Shown here piece after piece: positions 51,031 to 60,562 of a stretch of 64,000 bases of DNA. A model generated the notes under the pieces. The model was not told the DNA's origin. It did not search any database and was given only the letters and a program-made list of their open reading frames with translations. A program made the position numbers and the translations under genes. The stretch covers positions 744,001 through 808,000 of the forward strand of contig NZ_CP119779.1 in the NCBI RefSeq assembly GCF_029338195.1, written 5' to 3'. The stretch's first letter is position 1; every line of letters begins with the position of its first letter. This DNA is from Haloarcula litorea. Its GTDB lineage: Archaea; Halobacteriota; Halobacteria; Halobacteriales; Haloarculaceae.

Positions 51031-52617
51031 TCACTCCTCGTCTAACACGAGGTTCCGCAGGATGTCGCCGTAGGCCGGCCGCGTGATGAGCACGCCGATG
51101 AGCACGCCGACGATGGTGATGATGGCGAACCCGGAGAGGTCGCCCAGCGACAGCACCATCAGCGGGCTCATCGCGACGATGGTGGTGGCGGCGGCCGCGC
51201 CGATGACCCAGAACGCCTTCCGGAACCGGCTCTCGAACACCCGGCCCGTCTCGACTTTCCCCTGCTGGAGGATCTCGTCGGCGATGATGATGAGGTCGTC
51301 GACCCCCGTCCCGATGACGGCGATGAAGCCGGCCAGGTGCGAGAGGTTCAGCGGGTACTGGACGAACGCGACGAAGCCAAGTAGCAGGTACACCTCCGAG
51401 AGCGCGGTGACGATCATCGGCAGCGCCACCTCCGGCCGGCCGTAGCGGGCGTAGACGACGCCGCTGACCGCGAGCACCGCGAGCAGTCCCGTCACCAGCG
51501 AGTTCTGCTGGAAGCGGTCGGCCAGCGCCGGGTCCAGCGAGAACTGCTGGGAGCTCTCGAAGTCCAGCGGCGCGGGGAGGCGACCCGCCTTCAGGCTGAG
51601 CGAGAGTTCGCGGGCGTCGTCCAGCCCGCCCTCGCTGACGAGGCCGGTCGACATCCGGAAGCTGGGGTCGTTGGCGAAGGTGCCGTCGGCGAACGACTGC
51701 GAGAGGCCCGGCTGGATGCCGCCGATGAACACCGGTTCGCCGTTCAGCGTCGCCACCAGACAGGTGGAGTTGATGCTCTCGACGGTGTCGTGTTCGCCGC
51801 GGCTGGCCGAACACCGGACCCCGCTGCCGTCGGCGAACCCGACCCGGCGCATCTCCTGCTGGAACTGCTCGGCGGCCCGCTGTTCGAGCGTCACCGGGAC
51901 GAACGCCTCGGGGTTGGCTCCCTGTGTCTCCTGTGCGGTCCCGATGCCGGCGAAGTCACCCTGCGAGATGACCTGGTCGTGCTGCCAGGTGCCGTTGGCC
52001 CGGTGGACGGCGTAGACCCGGACCACGCCCCGCTCGTCGAGGATGTCGCGCAGCTCCGCCGGTTCGCGGTCCGGCGCGGTGATGCTGATGAAGTTCCGGC
52101 CGCCCGGCGCGGAGACCGACTGGACGCGACCGCCGCTGAGCGCGGAGGTCGAGATCTTCTCCTCGATGCTCTCGACCATCGCCGCCCGCGTCTCGGCGGT
52201 CACGCCGTCGCGGATCGTCGGCGAGCCGTACCCCTCGGCCTCCAGCGCCGCGCGGAACTCCTGTTCGGTGACGTTGCGCGTGAACACCTCGACGGTGCCG
52301 TTCTCGCCGGGTGCGCCGCGGCGCACCTCCACGTCGATGGGATCGACGCCGAGTTGCCGGGCCATCGACAGTTCCGCGCTGGAGCCGTTGGCGGTGATCT
52401 GGACGCCCTCGGCGGTCATCCCGACCACGGGCGCACGGATTCGCGTCCCGCCCGACAGCTGGATGCCGTACTGGAGGTTCGTCGACGTGGTGGCGTTGCC
52501 GGCCCCCTCGTCGGCCGACAGCCCCGGCGGCGCGCCGGGGACGAACAGCGCGACGGTGCTGACCAGCAGCAGGACCACCAGCAGGGCGATCCGCCAGTTC
52601 TCGCGGAGGGCGCTCAT
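51031..52617 (-). CDS. secD: Protein translocase subunit SecD
   Basis: This 528-residue protein has an N-terminal membrane helix and a large external domain (P1), then five C-terminal helices starting near 355 (NSLVTGLLAVLAVSGVVYAR). The RND/SecD motif lies near 430 (AGFIAVIGTGVDDLIIIADE). It works with SecF and the SecYE channel, using the ion gradient to help secretion. Its ATG overlaps the secF stop by four bases, so the two are coupled. Confidence 0.93.
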   Translation of the reverse strand: MSALRENWRIALLVVLLLVSTVALFVPGAPPGLSADEGAGNATTSTNLQYGIQLSGGTRIRAPVVGMTAEGVQITANGSSAELSMARQLGVDPIDVEVRRGAPGENGTVEVFTRNVTEQEFRAALEAEGYGSPTIRDGVTAETRAAMVESIEEKISTSALSGGRVQSVSAPGGRNFISITAPDREPAELRDILDERGVVRVYAVHRANGTWQHDQVISQGDFAGIGTAQETQGANPEAFVPVTLEQRAAEQFQQEMRRVGFADGSGVRCSASRGEHDTVESINSTCLVATLNGEPVFIGGIQPGLSQSFADGTFANDPSFRMSTGLVSEGGLDDARELSLSLKAGRLPAPLDFESSQQFSLDPALADRFQQNSLVTGLLAVLAVSGVVYARYGRPEVALPMIVTALSEVYLLLGFVAFVQYPLNLSHLAGFIAVIGTGVDDLIIIADEILQQGKVETGRVFESRFRKAFWVIGAAAATTIVAMSPLMVLSLGDLSGFAIITIVGVLIGVLITRPAYGDILRNLVLDEE

Positions 52618-53477
52618 CGGTTGACCCCCTCGTACTTGTACCAGCGCAGCAGGGAGACGTTGAGCATGTAGGTGTTCATCAGGTCCGCAGTGAGCCCCAG
52701 CACCAGCACGATCCCGATGGAGGCCATCAGCTCGATGCCGAAGATCGTCGCGGCGACGGCCATCACCGTCATCGCGGCGATGGAGGTGACGGTCATCGTG
52801 ACGCCGGTCCGCATCGCCCGGTAGGTGGACTCGTAGAAGCCGCCGGACCGACGGAGGACGTGGTTCGTCAACAGGATGTCGGAGTCCACCGAGTACCCGA
52901 TCAGCATCAGCAGCGCCGCGACGGTCCCCAGCGAGAGCTTGATGCCGACGAGGTTCATCACGGCGATGGGGATGACGATGTCCGAGAACGCCGAGACGAC
53001 GATGGCGAGGCTGGGGACGAACGTCCGGAACAGCCCGAACGCGAGCAGGCTCATCCCCAGGAAGGCGACGCCGAGGCCGACGACGGCGAGGCGCTGGTTC
53101 GACGCGCCGAAGAGCGGGGAGGTGGTCCCGCTGGACAGCAGTTCCATCTGCCCGCTCTCGTCGGCGGTCCCCCGAATCGCGTCGATGTTCGAGGAGTCGA
53201 ACGTGACGATGTACTGGTTCGTCCGGCCCTGTACCCCCTGCACCGACGTGACCGGCTCGTCGAAGGTCTGTCGGATCTCCGACGGGGAGAGCGTCGTCTC
53301 GACCGTGACCTCCGATCCGCCCGTGAAGTCGACCCCGAGGGCGACGGGCGAGCCCGTCATCGCCCACCACGCCGCCAGCACCAGCAGCGCGACCGCCAGC
53401 ACCGCCAGCGGCACCGCCAGCAGCTGGCGGTTGGAGTACTGGGTGTAGTCGACCTCCGGGACCTCGAACGCGACCAT
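52614..53477 (-). CDS. secF: Protein translocase subunit SecF
   Basis: This 287-residue protein has a first helix near 24-44, the SecF motif VALGVDFTGGSEVTVE near 46 and the channel-forming SDIVIPIAVM, GYSVDSDILLTNHVLR region near 195. Its N-terminus (MVAFEVPEVDYTQYSNRQL) matches the haloarchaeal form. It is the upstream partner of secD and overlaps it by ATGA. Confidence 0.93.
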   Translation of the reverse strand: MVAFEVPEVDYTQYSNRQLLAVPLAVLAVALLVLAAWWAMTGSPVALGVDFTGGSEVTVETTLSPSEIRQTFDEPVTSVQGVQGRTNQYIVTFDSSNIDAIRGTADESGQMELLSSGTTSPLFGASNQRLAVVGLGVAFLGMSLLAFGLFRTFVPSLAIVVSAFSDIVIPIAVMNLVGIKLSLGTVAALLMLIGYSVDSDILLTNHVLRRSGGFYESTYRAMRTGVTMTVTSIAAMTVMAVAATIFGIELMASIGIVLVLGLTADLMNTYMLNVSLLRWYKYEGVNR

Positions 53478-53540
53478 ATGGGCGTGGGTGTGGCGTGGCC
53501 CCGAATAAGCCTTCTTAATCTGCGAGGGGCGACGAGCGAG

Positions 53541-53741
53541 CGAAACGAGCGAGTCGGCCCTCGAAGCGGAGCGGGGAGTGCGAGGCGCGAAGCGCCTTGA
53601 GGGCGAGCGGCGACAGCCGCGAAGCAGCGACCCGCGGAGCAATACGGACGTGTGGCGACCGACCCGAGCGAGTCGCCCCTCGGAGCGACGCGGCGACTGC
53701 GAGGCGCGAAGCACCCCGACGGGGAGCGGCGATAGCCGCGA
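53541..53741. repeat. Two imperfect 82-base G/C-rich repeats
   Basis: Units at 53541-53622 and 53660-53741 have the same length and share gagcgagtcg, gactgcgaggcgcgaagc-like and gagcggcgacagccgcga-like blocks, with a dozen or so differences. They fill the gap between secF and the DUF5812-like gene. Confidence 0.75.
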
Positions 53742-53745
53742 CCGC

Positions 53746-54210
53746 TCAGTCCGGGAGGTAACGGACGCTCACCACGCCGTCGCTCGTCCGGACCTCGACG
53801 CGGTCGACGCCCAGCCGGGCGGCCCGTTCGAGGGTCCCCTCGTCGGCGACCACGTCCTCGGCCGCCTCGTCGGTCCCGTCCTCGGGCACCGTCAGGACGT
53901 GGAGTTCCCCCTCGCCGGCCCGCTCGACGGTCGTCACCTCGCCCACGGGCTGGTCGGCGGCCAGCTCCGTGGCCTGCGTCGTCGGTTCGAGGTCGGTCCG
54001 CTCGACGGGGACGGTCCGCTCGGCGCTCACCTCGACCACCTCGTAGGTCACCTCCATCGGCGGCTCGGCGGCGACGGTGGCCTCGACGACGGCCCCCTCC
54101 TCGAAGCCGGGGTTCTCCGAGAGCGTCAGCACCTGTGCGTCGACCACGTCCCGCAGCGTCGCCGACTCGCCGTCGGCGTGCGTGACCAGAAACGTTCCCT
54201 CCTTGGGCAT
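53746..54210 (-). CDS. DUF5812-like haloarchaeal protein
   Basis: This 154-residue soluble acidic protein begins PKEGTFLVTHADGESATLRD and is rich in Glu/Asp. It has no membrane segment or clear catalytic motif. It resembles a small conserved haloarchaeal family of unknown function. It lies upstream of secF on the same strand, separated by the G/C-rich repeat pair. Confidence 0.7.
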   Translation of the reverse strand: MPKEGTFLVTHADGESATLRDVVDAQVLTLSENPGFEEGAVVEATVAAEPPMEVTYEVVEVSAERTVPVERTDLEPTTQATELAADQPVGEVTTVERAGEGELHVLTVPEDGTDEAAEDVVADEGTLERAARLGVDRVEVRTSDGVVSVRYLPD

Positions 54211-54255
54211 AGGCGGCGGTAGACCGGCCCCACCCTTCCCCGTTTCGACCCGGCG

Positions 54256-54780
54256 CTACCGGAGGAGTCGGTGAGCGACGTAGACGCCGGCGGCGGCCAG
54301 CAGCGGCGGGACCAGCCCGGCCAGCTGCGGGAGCGCGTACAGCGCGGCCACGACGGCGTTGCCGGCCGGGTCCCGCGCGCCAGGCGGGGCAGAGATGACC
54401 AGTCCCACGTACAGCGACAGGACGAACAGGACGCCCGACAGCGCCAGCCCGCGGTCGTAGGCCACCGACGAGCCGGTCCGGCGGTGGCGGCGGGCGACCA
54501 GGAGGACCGGGGCCAGGAGCGGCGCGACGACGAGCAGGCCGACGAACAGGACGAACGATCGCGAGAACGTGAACGTCCCGCCGCGCGCGCCGGCGGTCGC
54601 GCCCAGCACCGTGATCAGCCCGAAGACGAACACGAGCGTGATCGCCAGCGACAGCAGGAGCGCGGCGACGAGGTACGCGCGGAACAGCAGCGAGTCCGAG
54701 GCCCGGAGCGCGTAGACGAACGCACCCGGGAGCCCGTTGTAGGCGTCGTCGCCCCCTGCCTCCGTCGTCGGCGTCGACAT
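54256..54780 (-). CDS. Four-helix membrane protein
   Basis: This 174-residue protein has helices near residues 36-60, 75-95, 108-128 and 145-170 (LPQLAGLVPPLLAAAGVYVA). The N-terminus is short and polar. No family was recognised, and no catalytic residues stand out. It is divergent from pgi. Confidence 0.6.
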   Translation of the reverse strand: MSTPTTEAGGDDAYNGLPGAFVYALRASDSLLFRAYLVAALLLSLAITLVFVFGLITVLGATAGARGGTFTFSRSFVLFVGLLVVAPLLAPVLLVARRHRRTGSSVAYDRGLALSGVLFVLSLYVGLVISAPPGARDPAGNAVVAALYALPQLAGLVPPLLAAAGVYVAHRLLR

Positions 54781-54909
54781 ACCCGGGCTTGGGCGACGGC
54801 AGGGTTAAGCGCCCCGTTCCCGAGCGGCGGGCCGGGGGGCTCGCGAGTCGGCCACCCCGGCGAGCGCGACCCCCCGAGACCTATGTACGAGGCGGGCGAG
54901 CGGACGTCT

Positions 54910-56217
54910 ATGTACGTCGACATCGGCCCCGCGCTCGGCAGCGTCGCCGAGCCAGGGGTCGACGAGGACGCCCTCGACGCGCTGGACGAGCGGGTCGCGG
55001 ACGCACACGGGCGCATCGCTCGGGGCCGCGAGGCCGACGAGTTCGGCTACGCGGCGCTGAACCTCCCGGACCGGACCGATCCCGGTGCGATCCGGGCGGC
55101 CGTCGCCCCCGTCGCCGACGCCGAGTACGTCCTCACGGTCGGTATCGGCGGGTCCGCGCTCGGTGCCAGGACCGTCACGGCGGCGCTGGCCGACGACCCC
55201 GACCGCCACGTCGTGCTGGACAACGTCGACCCGGAACACGTCGAGCGGACGCTCGCGGACCTCCCGCTCTCCGAGACAGCGGTCAACGTCGTCTCGAAGT
55301 CCGGGACGACGGCCGAGACGCTGGCGAACTTCCTCGTCGTCCGCGAGGCCTACGAGGACCGCGGCGTCGACTGGACCGACCGCACCGTCGTCACGACCGG
55401 CGAGGCGGGACCGCTCCGGGCGCTGGCCGACGCCGAGGACCTGCCCACGCTGCCGGTGCCCGACGGCGTCCCCGGTCGCTTCTCCGTGCTCTCGGCGGTG
55501 GGGCTGGTGCCGGCCGCGATCCTCGGCCTCGATATCGAGGGGCTGTTGCGGGGGGCCGCCGAGGCGGCCGACGACCTGGGCCCGTCGCTGCACGACTCGC
55601 CGGCCTACGCCTACGGCGCGGTGACCTACGCGCTGGAGGAGCGGGGCGCGACGGTCAACGCCGTGGTCCCCTACGCCGAGCGGCTGGAGCCGTTCGCCGA
55701 GTGGTTCGCACAGCTCTGGGCCGAGAGCCTCGGGAAGGACGGGCGCGGGCAGACGCCGGCGCGGGCGCTTGGCGTGACCGACCAGCACTCACAGCTCCAG
55801 CTGTACCGGGCCGGCCGCAGAGACAAGGTGGTGAGCGTCGTTCGGGTCGGCGACCAGCCAGCGGTGGCGGTCCCCGACGCCGGCCACGAGTCGCTGTCGT
55901 ACCTCTCGGGGGCGGACCTGGGCGAGCTGCTCGCCGCGGAGTGTGACGCCACCGTCGCAAGCCTCTCGGCGGCCGGTCGACCCGCCGTCGAGATCGAACT
56001 CGACCGGCTGGACGCCCGCGGCCTGGGCGAACTGCTCTACTCGATGGCGGCCGCCTGCGTCCTCGTGGGGGAACTGGCCGGCGTCGAGACGTTCACCCAG
56101 CCGGCCGTCGAGTGGGGCAAGCGGGCCGCCCGCGCGCTGTTGCGGGGCGATGACACCGAGGAGACGCGGGCCGTCGCCGAGCGGCCGACCCGGCGGATCG
56201 GCAGCGACGGCGCGTAA
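54910..56217 (+). CDS. pgi: Glucose-6-phosphate isomerase
   Basis: This 435-residue protein carries the PGI signatures VLTVGIGGSALGARTV near 77 and VVSKSGTTAETLANF near 127, plus FAEWFAQLWAESLGKDGRGQ near 258. It interconverts glucose-6-phosphate and fructose-6-phosphate, and so feeds GlmS. ATG 54910 (MYVDIGPAL) fits haloarchaeal PGI N-termini better than ATG 54883. It shares its direction with the CPBP gene. Confidence 0.93.
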   Translation: MYVDIGPALGSVAEPGVDEDALDALDERVADAHGRIARGREADEFGYAALNLPDRTDPGAIRAAVAPVADAEYVLTVGIGGSALGARTVTAALADDPDRHVVLDNVDPEHVERTLADLPLSETAVNVVSKSGTTAETLANFLVVREAYEDRGVDWTDRTVVTTGEAGPLRALADAEDLPTLPVPDGVPGRFSVLSAVGLVPAAILGLDIEGLLRGAAEAADDLGPSLHDSPAYAYGAVTYALEERGATVNAVVPYAERLEPFAEWFAQLWAESLGKDGRGQTPARALGVTDQHSQLQLYRAGRRDKVVSVVRVGDQPAVAVPDAGHESLSYLSGADLGELLAAECDATVASLSAAGRPAVEIELDRLDARGLGELLYSMAAACVLVGELAGVETFTQPAVEWGKRAARALLRGDDTEETRAVAERPTRRIGSDGA

Positions 56218-56264
56218 CCGAGGGGGTCTTGAACCGCGCCGCCCTACCGGTCCCCAACGGTCGT

Positions 56265-57056
56265 ATGTCTCTCGCTCCCCCATACGTCGACGTCGCCGAC
56301 GGCCGGACCGTCGTCACGAGCGTCGTCCGTGCCCTGGCGGTGGTCGCGGCCGCGTTCCTGCTCGCCGCCGTCATCGGCAGCATCGCGACGTCGCTCGCCG
56401 GCGTCGAGGAACTGGACGCCACGCAGGTGTCGGCCCCGCTGTACGCGCTGTTGAACGGGCTGGCGTTCGTCGGCTTCCTCCTCGCCGCCGTCGGCTTCGT
56501 GCGGCTGCGCGACGAGCCCGGGCTCGTCCACGTCCGGTCGCCCTCCGCGTCGACGGTCGGGTGGGCGCTGGTCGGCGTCGTCGCCGTCCTCCTGAGCGCG
56601 GTGGTGATGGACGCCGTCGTCGCCGCGCTCTCGGCGCTCGTCGAGTCGCTGTTCGGCGTCGGCGTCGAGACCGGGCAGAACAACATCGTCGAGCAGGGGC
56701 GTGCCAACCCCGAGCTGTTCCTCTGGATGGTCCCCGTCTCGCTGCTGCTCGTGGGGCCGGGCGAGGAGCTGGTCTTCCGCGGGGTCGTACAGGGGCTGTT
56801 CCGCCGGTCGTTCGGCGTCGTCCCGGGGATCGTCCTCGCGAGCGCGCTGTTCGGCGTCGGTCACTACGCCGCCGTCAGTTCCGGCAGCGCGTGGACCTAC
56901 ATCCTCGTCGCCGGGTCGCTGGGGCTGGTGCTGGGCGTCCTCTACGAGTACACCGAGAACATCGCCGTGCCGGCGCTGGCCCACGGGCTCTGGAACGCCG
57001 GGCTGTTCGTCGTCAACTACTACACCGTCACGGCCGGCGTCCCGGTGCCCGGCTGA
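56265..57056 (+). CDS. CPBP-family intramembrane metalloprotease
   Basis: This 263-residue protein has about seven membrane helices. The catalytic EExxxR motif is GEELVFRGVVQGLFRR near 166, followed by FGVGHYAAVSS near 196 and HGLWNAGL near 240. Family members cleave prenylated or other membrane proteins. The substrate here is unknown. ATG 56265 is preferred over TTG 56229. Confidence 0.9.
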   Translation: MSLAPPYVDVADGRTVVTSVVRALAVVAAAFLLAAVIGSIATSLAGVEELDATQVSAPLYALLNGLAFVGFLLAAVGFVRLRDEPGLVHVRSPSASTVGWALVGVVAVLLSAVVMDAVVAALSALVESLFGVGVETGQNNIVEQGRANPELFLWMVPVSLLLVGPGEELVFRGVVQGLFRRSFGVVPGIVLASALFGVGHYAAVSSGSAWTYILVAGSLGLVLGVLYEYTENIAVPALAHGLWNAGLFVVNYYTVTAGVPVPG

Positions 57057-57113
57057 CCGCGTGTGACAGCCGTCTGACGGGAGTTTATCTATCACGCTGT
57101 CCGAGAGAGTGGT

Positions 57114-57260
57114 ATGTCGACCCGGTACACGGTCACGTGTGACGACGACCAGGCCCGGGCGATCGCGGTGCTGGCGCGCCGCTACGGCATCAGCGAGGAG
57201 GCAGTCATCAAACAGCTCATCGACCGCGGACTGGACGACGTCGAGGAACAGCGGGTCTGA
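57114..57260 (+). CDS. 48-residue ribbon-helix-helix-like protein
   Basis: This short gene encodes MSTRYTVTCDDDQARAIAVL and continues with ARRYGISEEAVIKQLIDRGL to EEQRV. A beta strand followed by two helices fits the MetJ/Arc (RHH) DNA-binding fold. A TATA-like gagtttatc is centred near 57085. It ends 8 bases before the convergent nob1 stop. Its target is unknown. Confidence 0.7.
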   Translation: MSTRYTVTCDDDQARAIAVLARRYGISEEAVIKQLIDRGLDDVEEQRV

Positions 57261-57268
57261 GCCGGGTT

Positions 57269-57727
57269 TCAGGCGGGGTTCTTCCGCGAGAGCGAACTGC
57301 CACAGACCGGACAGCGGTCGTGGTTCTCCTCGAACTCCCGGCCACAGCCCGCACACTGGAACAGCCAGTCCCGCTGCTCGGTGATCCCGTCGCGGTCGAT
57401 GACCTCGACGGCGACGTCGAGCTTCTCCGCGACGTTCTGCATCGCGTAGTCGTCGGTGACGAGGTGCCCGTCGAGTTCGAACGCCGCCGCCACCAGGCGG
57501 ACGTCCGTCTCCGAGAGTTCGTCGAGGTCGCCCGTCTCGCGGGCGGCGCGCTCGATGCGCTCGACGGTCTCCTCCTCCGGGATGTGGAGGTGCATCCCCG
57601 ACCCCTCCAGCGCGTCGAATCGGTACGCGGCCTCGTCTTCCAGTTCCTCGCGGACCAGCGGGATGGTCGCGATCTGCTCCTCCGTGTGGTACTCGTTGAT
57701 GAACGCCGACGAGTCGAGAACGTACAT
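57269..57727 (-). CDS. nob1: Ribosome-biogenesis endonuclease Nob1
   Basis: This 152-residue protein has an N-terminal PIN domain with acidic residues at D5 (YVLDSSAFI), near E/D 83 (ELSETDVRLVAAA) and 99 (LVTDDYAM), followed by a zinc ribbon CAGCGREFEENHDRCPVCG. It cuts the 3' end of 16S rRNA precursor. It overlaps nothing and is followed upstream by the PRC-barrel gene. Confidence 0.92.
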   Translation of the reverse strand: MYVLDSSAFINEYHTEEQIATIPLVREELEDEAAYRFDALEGSGMHLHIPEEETVERIERAARETGDLDELSETDVRLVAAAFELDGHLVTDDYAMQNVAEKLDVAVEVIDRDGITEQRDWLFQCAGCGREFEENHDRCPVCGSSLSRKNPA

Positions 57728-57967
57728 CTACCGGTCGACGATCATGTGGTCCTTGACTGCCGTCACCTGTTCGACGGGGACGAGCAGGTGGCCCTCCTCG
57801 CTGTACTCGAAGTCCGTGGTGTGCAGGGAGTCGGCGGGCTCGATGACCAGATGGTTCAGCGCCCCCGAGGAGAGGTCCATCGTGATGTTGTAGAGGCTAC
57901 CCAGTTCCTTCCCGTCGCTCCCCATCACGTCCTTTCCGGAGAGGTTCTCGGCGAGTATCTCGGGCAT
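57728..57967 (-). CDS. PRC-barrel domain protein
   Basis: This 79-residue protein has the PRC-barrel strand pattern EILAENLSGKDVMGSDGKEL and LGSLYNITMDLSSG, as found near rRNA processing factors. Its stop abuts the nob1 start, so the two are one operon. A link with 16S maturation is plausible but not proven. Confidence 0.88.
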   Translation of the reverse strand: MPEILAENLSGKDVMGSDGKELGSLYNITMDLSSGALNHLVIEPADSLHTTDFEYSEEGHLLVPVEQVTAVKDHMIVDR

Positions 57968-58084
57968 ACGCGCCCTTCCGCGCGAGATACCATAAACGCC
58001 ACGGGGCGTCCGACGCCCGTCAGCCGGGTGTTGCCGGCCCCGGCGACACCCACCGTTATCCGGGTGGGACCCCCAGGGAGAGTG

Positions 58085-58615
58085 ATGACGGACTCTCGAC
58101 GGCAGTTCCTCGCGGCAGTCGGTGCCGGCGTGACGGGCCTGTTAGCCGGGTGCGGCGGGGGCGACGGTGGGGGCGGGACGGCCACCGACGCGCCGACGGA
58201 CACCCCGACACCGACCGACACCGCGACGGAGACGCCGACCACCACCGCGACGGAGACGTCGACCGCCACCGCGACGGCGACCGATACCGAGACGCCGACC
58301 GCCACCGCGACGGCGACGCCCGCCGGCGACCCGGACCAGCGGGTGGCAGTCGCGCCGGACGGCTTCGTCTTCGAGCCCGAGACGTTCGAGATCGCGGTCG
58401 GCGACACCGTCCAGTGGGTGTGGGAGGGCGGCGGACACAACGTCGAGCCGACGGCGACGCCGTCGGGCAGCGACTGGCGGGGGACCCCCGGCGACGACAC
58501 GTACCCCGAAGGGTACACCCACTCGCACACCTTCGCGGTCGCGGGCGAGTACGAGTACCACTGTGTCCCCCACCAGAGCCTCGGGATGGACGGGTCGTTC
58601 GCCGTCACCGAGTGA
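58085..58615 (+). CDS. Halocyanin-like blue copper protein
   Basis: This 176-residue protein has a Tat lipoprotein signal (DSRRQFLAAVGAGVTGLLAG followed by C) and then a Thr/Pro/Ala/Glu repeat spacer of about 70 residues. The copper domain has ligands in GGGHNVEP, YHCVPHQSLGM (His, Cys, His, Met). It is anchored to the outer membrane face and carries electrons. The spacer is encoded by near-tandem 12-30 base repeats. Confidence 0.92.
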   Translation: MTDSRRQFLAAVGAGVTGLLAGCGGGDGGGGTATDAPTDTPTPTDTATETPTTTATETSTATATATDTETPTATATATPAGDPDQRVAVAPDGFVFEPETFEIAVGDTVQWVWEGGGHNVEPTATPSGSDWRGTPGDDTYPEGYTHSHTFAVAGEYEYHCVPHQSLGMDGSFAVTE

Positions 58616-58695
58616 CACAGAACCGGCGGGAGCGCCGGATGACGACGAACTTAACTACCGTCGCCGACAGGTTCCGGTAACTTCTGGGGCCATCT

Positions 58696-60501
58696 ATGTC
58701 TGACACCGACGCCACCACAGAGACCGACCACAGCCTCCGGACGCCCATCGTCGCGGTGCTCGGCCACGTCGACCACGGGAAGACCAGCCTGCTGGACCGC
58801 ATCCGCGGGTCGGCCGTCACGGCCGGCGAGTCCGGCGCGATCACCCAGCACATCGGCGCGACGGCGGTGCCGCTGGAGGTCATCTCCGAGATCGCGGGCG
58901 AGCTCGTCGACCCGACGGACTTCGACCTGCCGGGCCTGCTCTTTATCGACACGCCCGGCCACCACTCGTTCTCGACGCTGCGGGCTCGCGGGGGCGCGCT
59001 GGCCGACATCGCCGTCCTCGTCGTCGACGTCAACGACGGCTTCCAGCCCCAGACCCTGGAGGCCATCGACATCCTCAAGCGGACCCAGACGCCCTTTATC
59101 GTCGCCGCGAACAAGATCGACACCGTCCCGGGCTGGAACCCCAACGAGAACCAGCCCGTCCAGCGGACGATGGACGCCCAGTCCGACCGGGTGCGGTCGG
59201 ACCTCGACGAGAAGCTCTACGAGATCATCGGCCAGCTCTCGGACAACGGGTTCTCGGCGGACATGTACTGGCGCGTCCAGAACTTCCAGGCCAACATCGG
59301 CGTCGTCCCCGTCTCCGCGGAGACCGGCGAGGGCGTCCCGGACCTGCTGACGGTGATGATGGGCCTCTCCCAGCGGTACATGAAAGAGGAGATGGAGATC
59401 GACACCACCGGCCCCGGCGTCGGCACCGTCCTCGAGGTCAAGGACACGCAGGGCTTCGGGACGACGCTCGACGCCATCGTCTACGACGGCTGCATCCGCC
59501 CGGACGACACCATCGTCGTCGGGGGAATGCAGGGTCCCATCGTCACCGACGTCCGCGCGCTGCTGCGGCCCCGACCCCTGGAGGAGATCCGCACCGAACA
59601 GGAGTTCGAACAGGTCGACGAGGTGGCGGCCGCCGACGGCGTGAAGATCGCCGCGCCCGACCTCGACGACGCGATGGCCGGCGCGCCCATCCGGGTGGTC
59701 CGCGGCCAGGACGTCGAGGCGGTCGAGGAGGCGGTCCGCGAGGAGCTGGCGGAGATCTCCGTCACGACGGAGGAAGAGGGCGTCGTCGTCAAGGCCGACA
59801 CGCTGGGCTCGCTGGAGGCCATCTCCAACACGCTCGAGGAGGAGGAGATCCCCATCGTGCGCGCCGAGGTCGGTGCCGTCGCGCCGCGGGACGTCCGGGT
59901 CGCCGACACGGCCAACGAGCCGACCAACCGCGCGATCCTCGCGTTCTCCGTCGAGGTGCTCGACGACGCGCGCGACCTCGCCGACCAGGAGGACGTGAAG
60001 CTGTTCGAGGACGACGTCATCTACCAGCTCGTCGACGAGTACGACGAGCACGTCACGTCCATCGAGGAGGCCCAGCAGGAGCAGATCCTCGACAACATCA
60101 CGCGCCCGGCGAAGTTCCGCGTCCTCCCGGACCACACGTTCCGTCAGTCCGACCCCGCCGTCGTCGGCATCGAGGTGCTGTCGGGCGAACTCCGGCGCAA
60201 CGTCAACGTCGTCAAGTGGAACGGCGACGAACCCGACCGGGTCGGCCAGCTCAAGAGCCTCCAGGACGAGGGCGAGGACGTCGACGCGGCCCGGACCGGC
60301 GAGCGGCTGGCGGCCTCGATCGACGGGCCGACCGTCGGCCGGCAGATCCGGGAGGGCGACGACCTCTGGGTGGAGATCCCGGAGAAACACGCGAAGATCC
60401 TGGAGCAGGAACTGAAGGAAGACATCTCCGTCGACGAGCGCGAGGCGCTGTCGATGTACCTGGAGAAACACCGGAACCGCGACCCCTTCTGGGGGAAGTA
60501 G
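58696..60501 (+). CDS. infB: Translation initiation factor aIF5B (IF-2)
   Basis: This 601-residue GTPase has the P-loop VAVLGHVDHGKTSLLDRIRG, the DTPGHHSF switch near 88 and the NKID motif (AANKIDTVPG) near 139, followed by the two beta-barrels and C-terminal tRNA-binding region. It promotes ribosome joining and initiator tRNA placement. The start has a TATA-like gaacttaac upstream. Confidence 0.96.
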   Translation: MSDTDATTETDHSLRTPIVAVLGHVDHGKTSLLDRIRGSAVTAGESGAITQHIGATAVPLEVISEIAGELVDPTDFDLPGLLFIDTPGHHSFSTLRARGGALADIAVLVVDVNDGFQPQTLEAIDILKRTQTPFIVAANKIDTVPGWNPNENQPVQRTMDAQSDRVRSDLDEKLYEIIGQLSDNGFSADMYWRVQNFQANIGVVPVSAETGEGVPDLLTVMMGLSQRYMKEEMEIDTTGPGVGTVLEVKDTQGFGTTLDAIVYDGCIRPDDTIVVGGMQGPIVTDVRALLRPRPLEEIRTEQEFEQVDEVAAADGVKIAAPDLDDAMAGAPIRVVRGQDVEAVEEAVREELAEISVTTEEEGVVVKADTLGSLEAISNTLEEEEIPIVRAEVGAVAPRDVRVADTANEPTNRAILAFSVEVLDDARDLADQEDVKLFEDDVIYQLVDEYDEHVTSIEEAQQEQILDNITRPAKFRVLPDHTFRQSDPAVVGIEVLSGELRRNVNVVKWNGDEPDRVGQLKSLQDEGEDVDAARTGERLAASIDGPTVGRQIREGDDLWVEIPEKHAKILEQELKEDISVDEREALSMYLEKHRNRDPFWGK

Positions 60502-60562
60502 GCGATCCGGGACTGCGGTCGGACCGTCCGCCCGCGACGACCTCGGCCCGGTCGGCCGCGTC

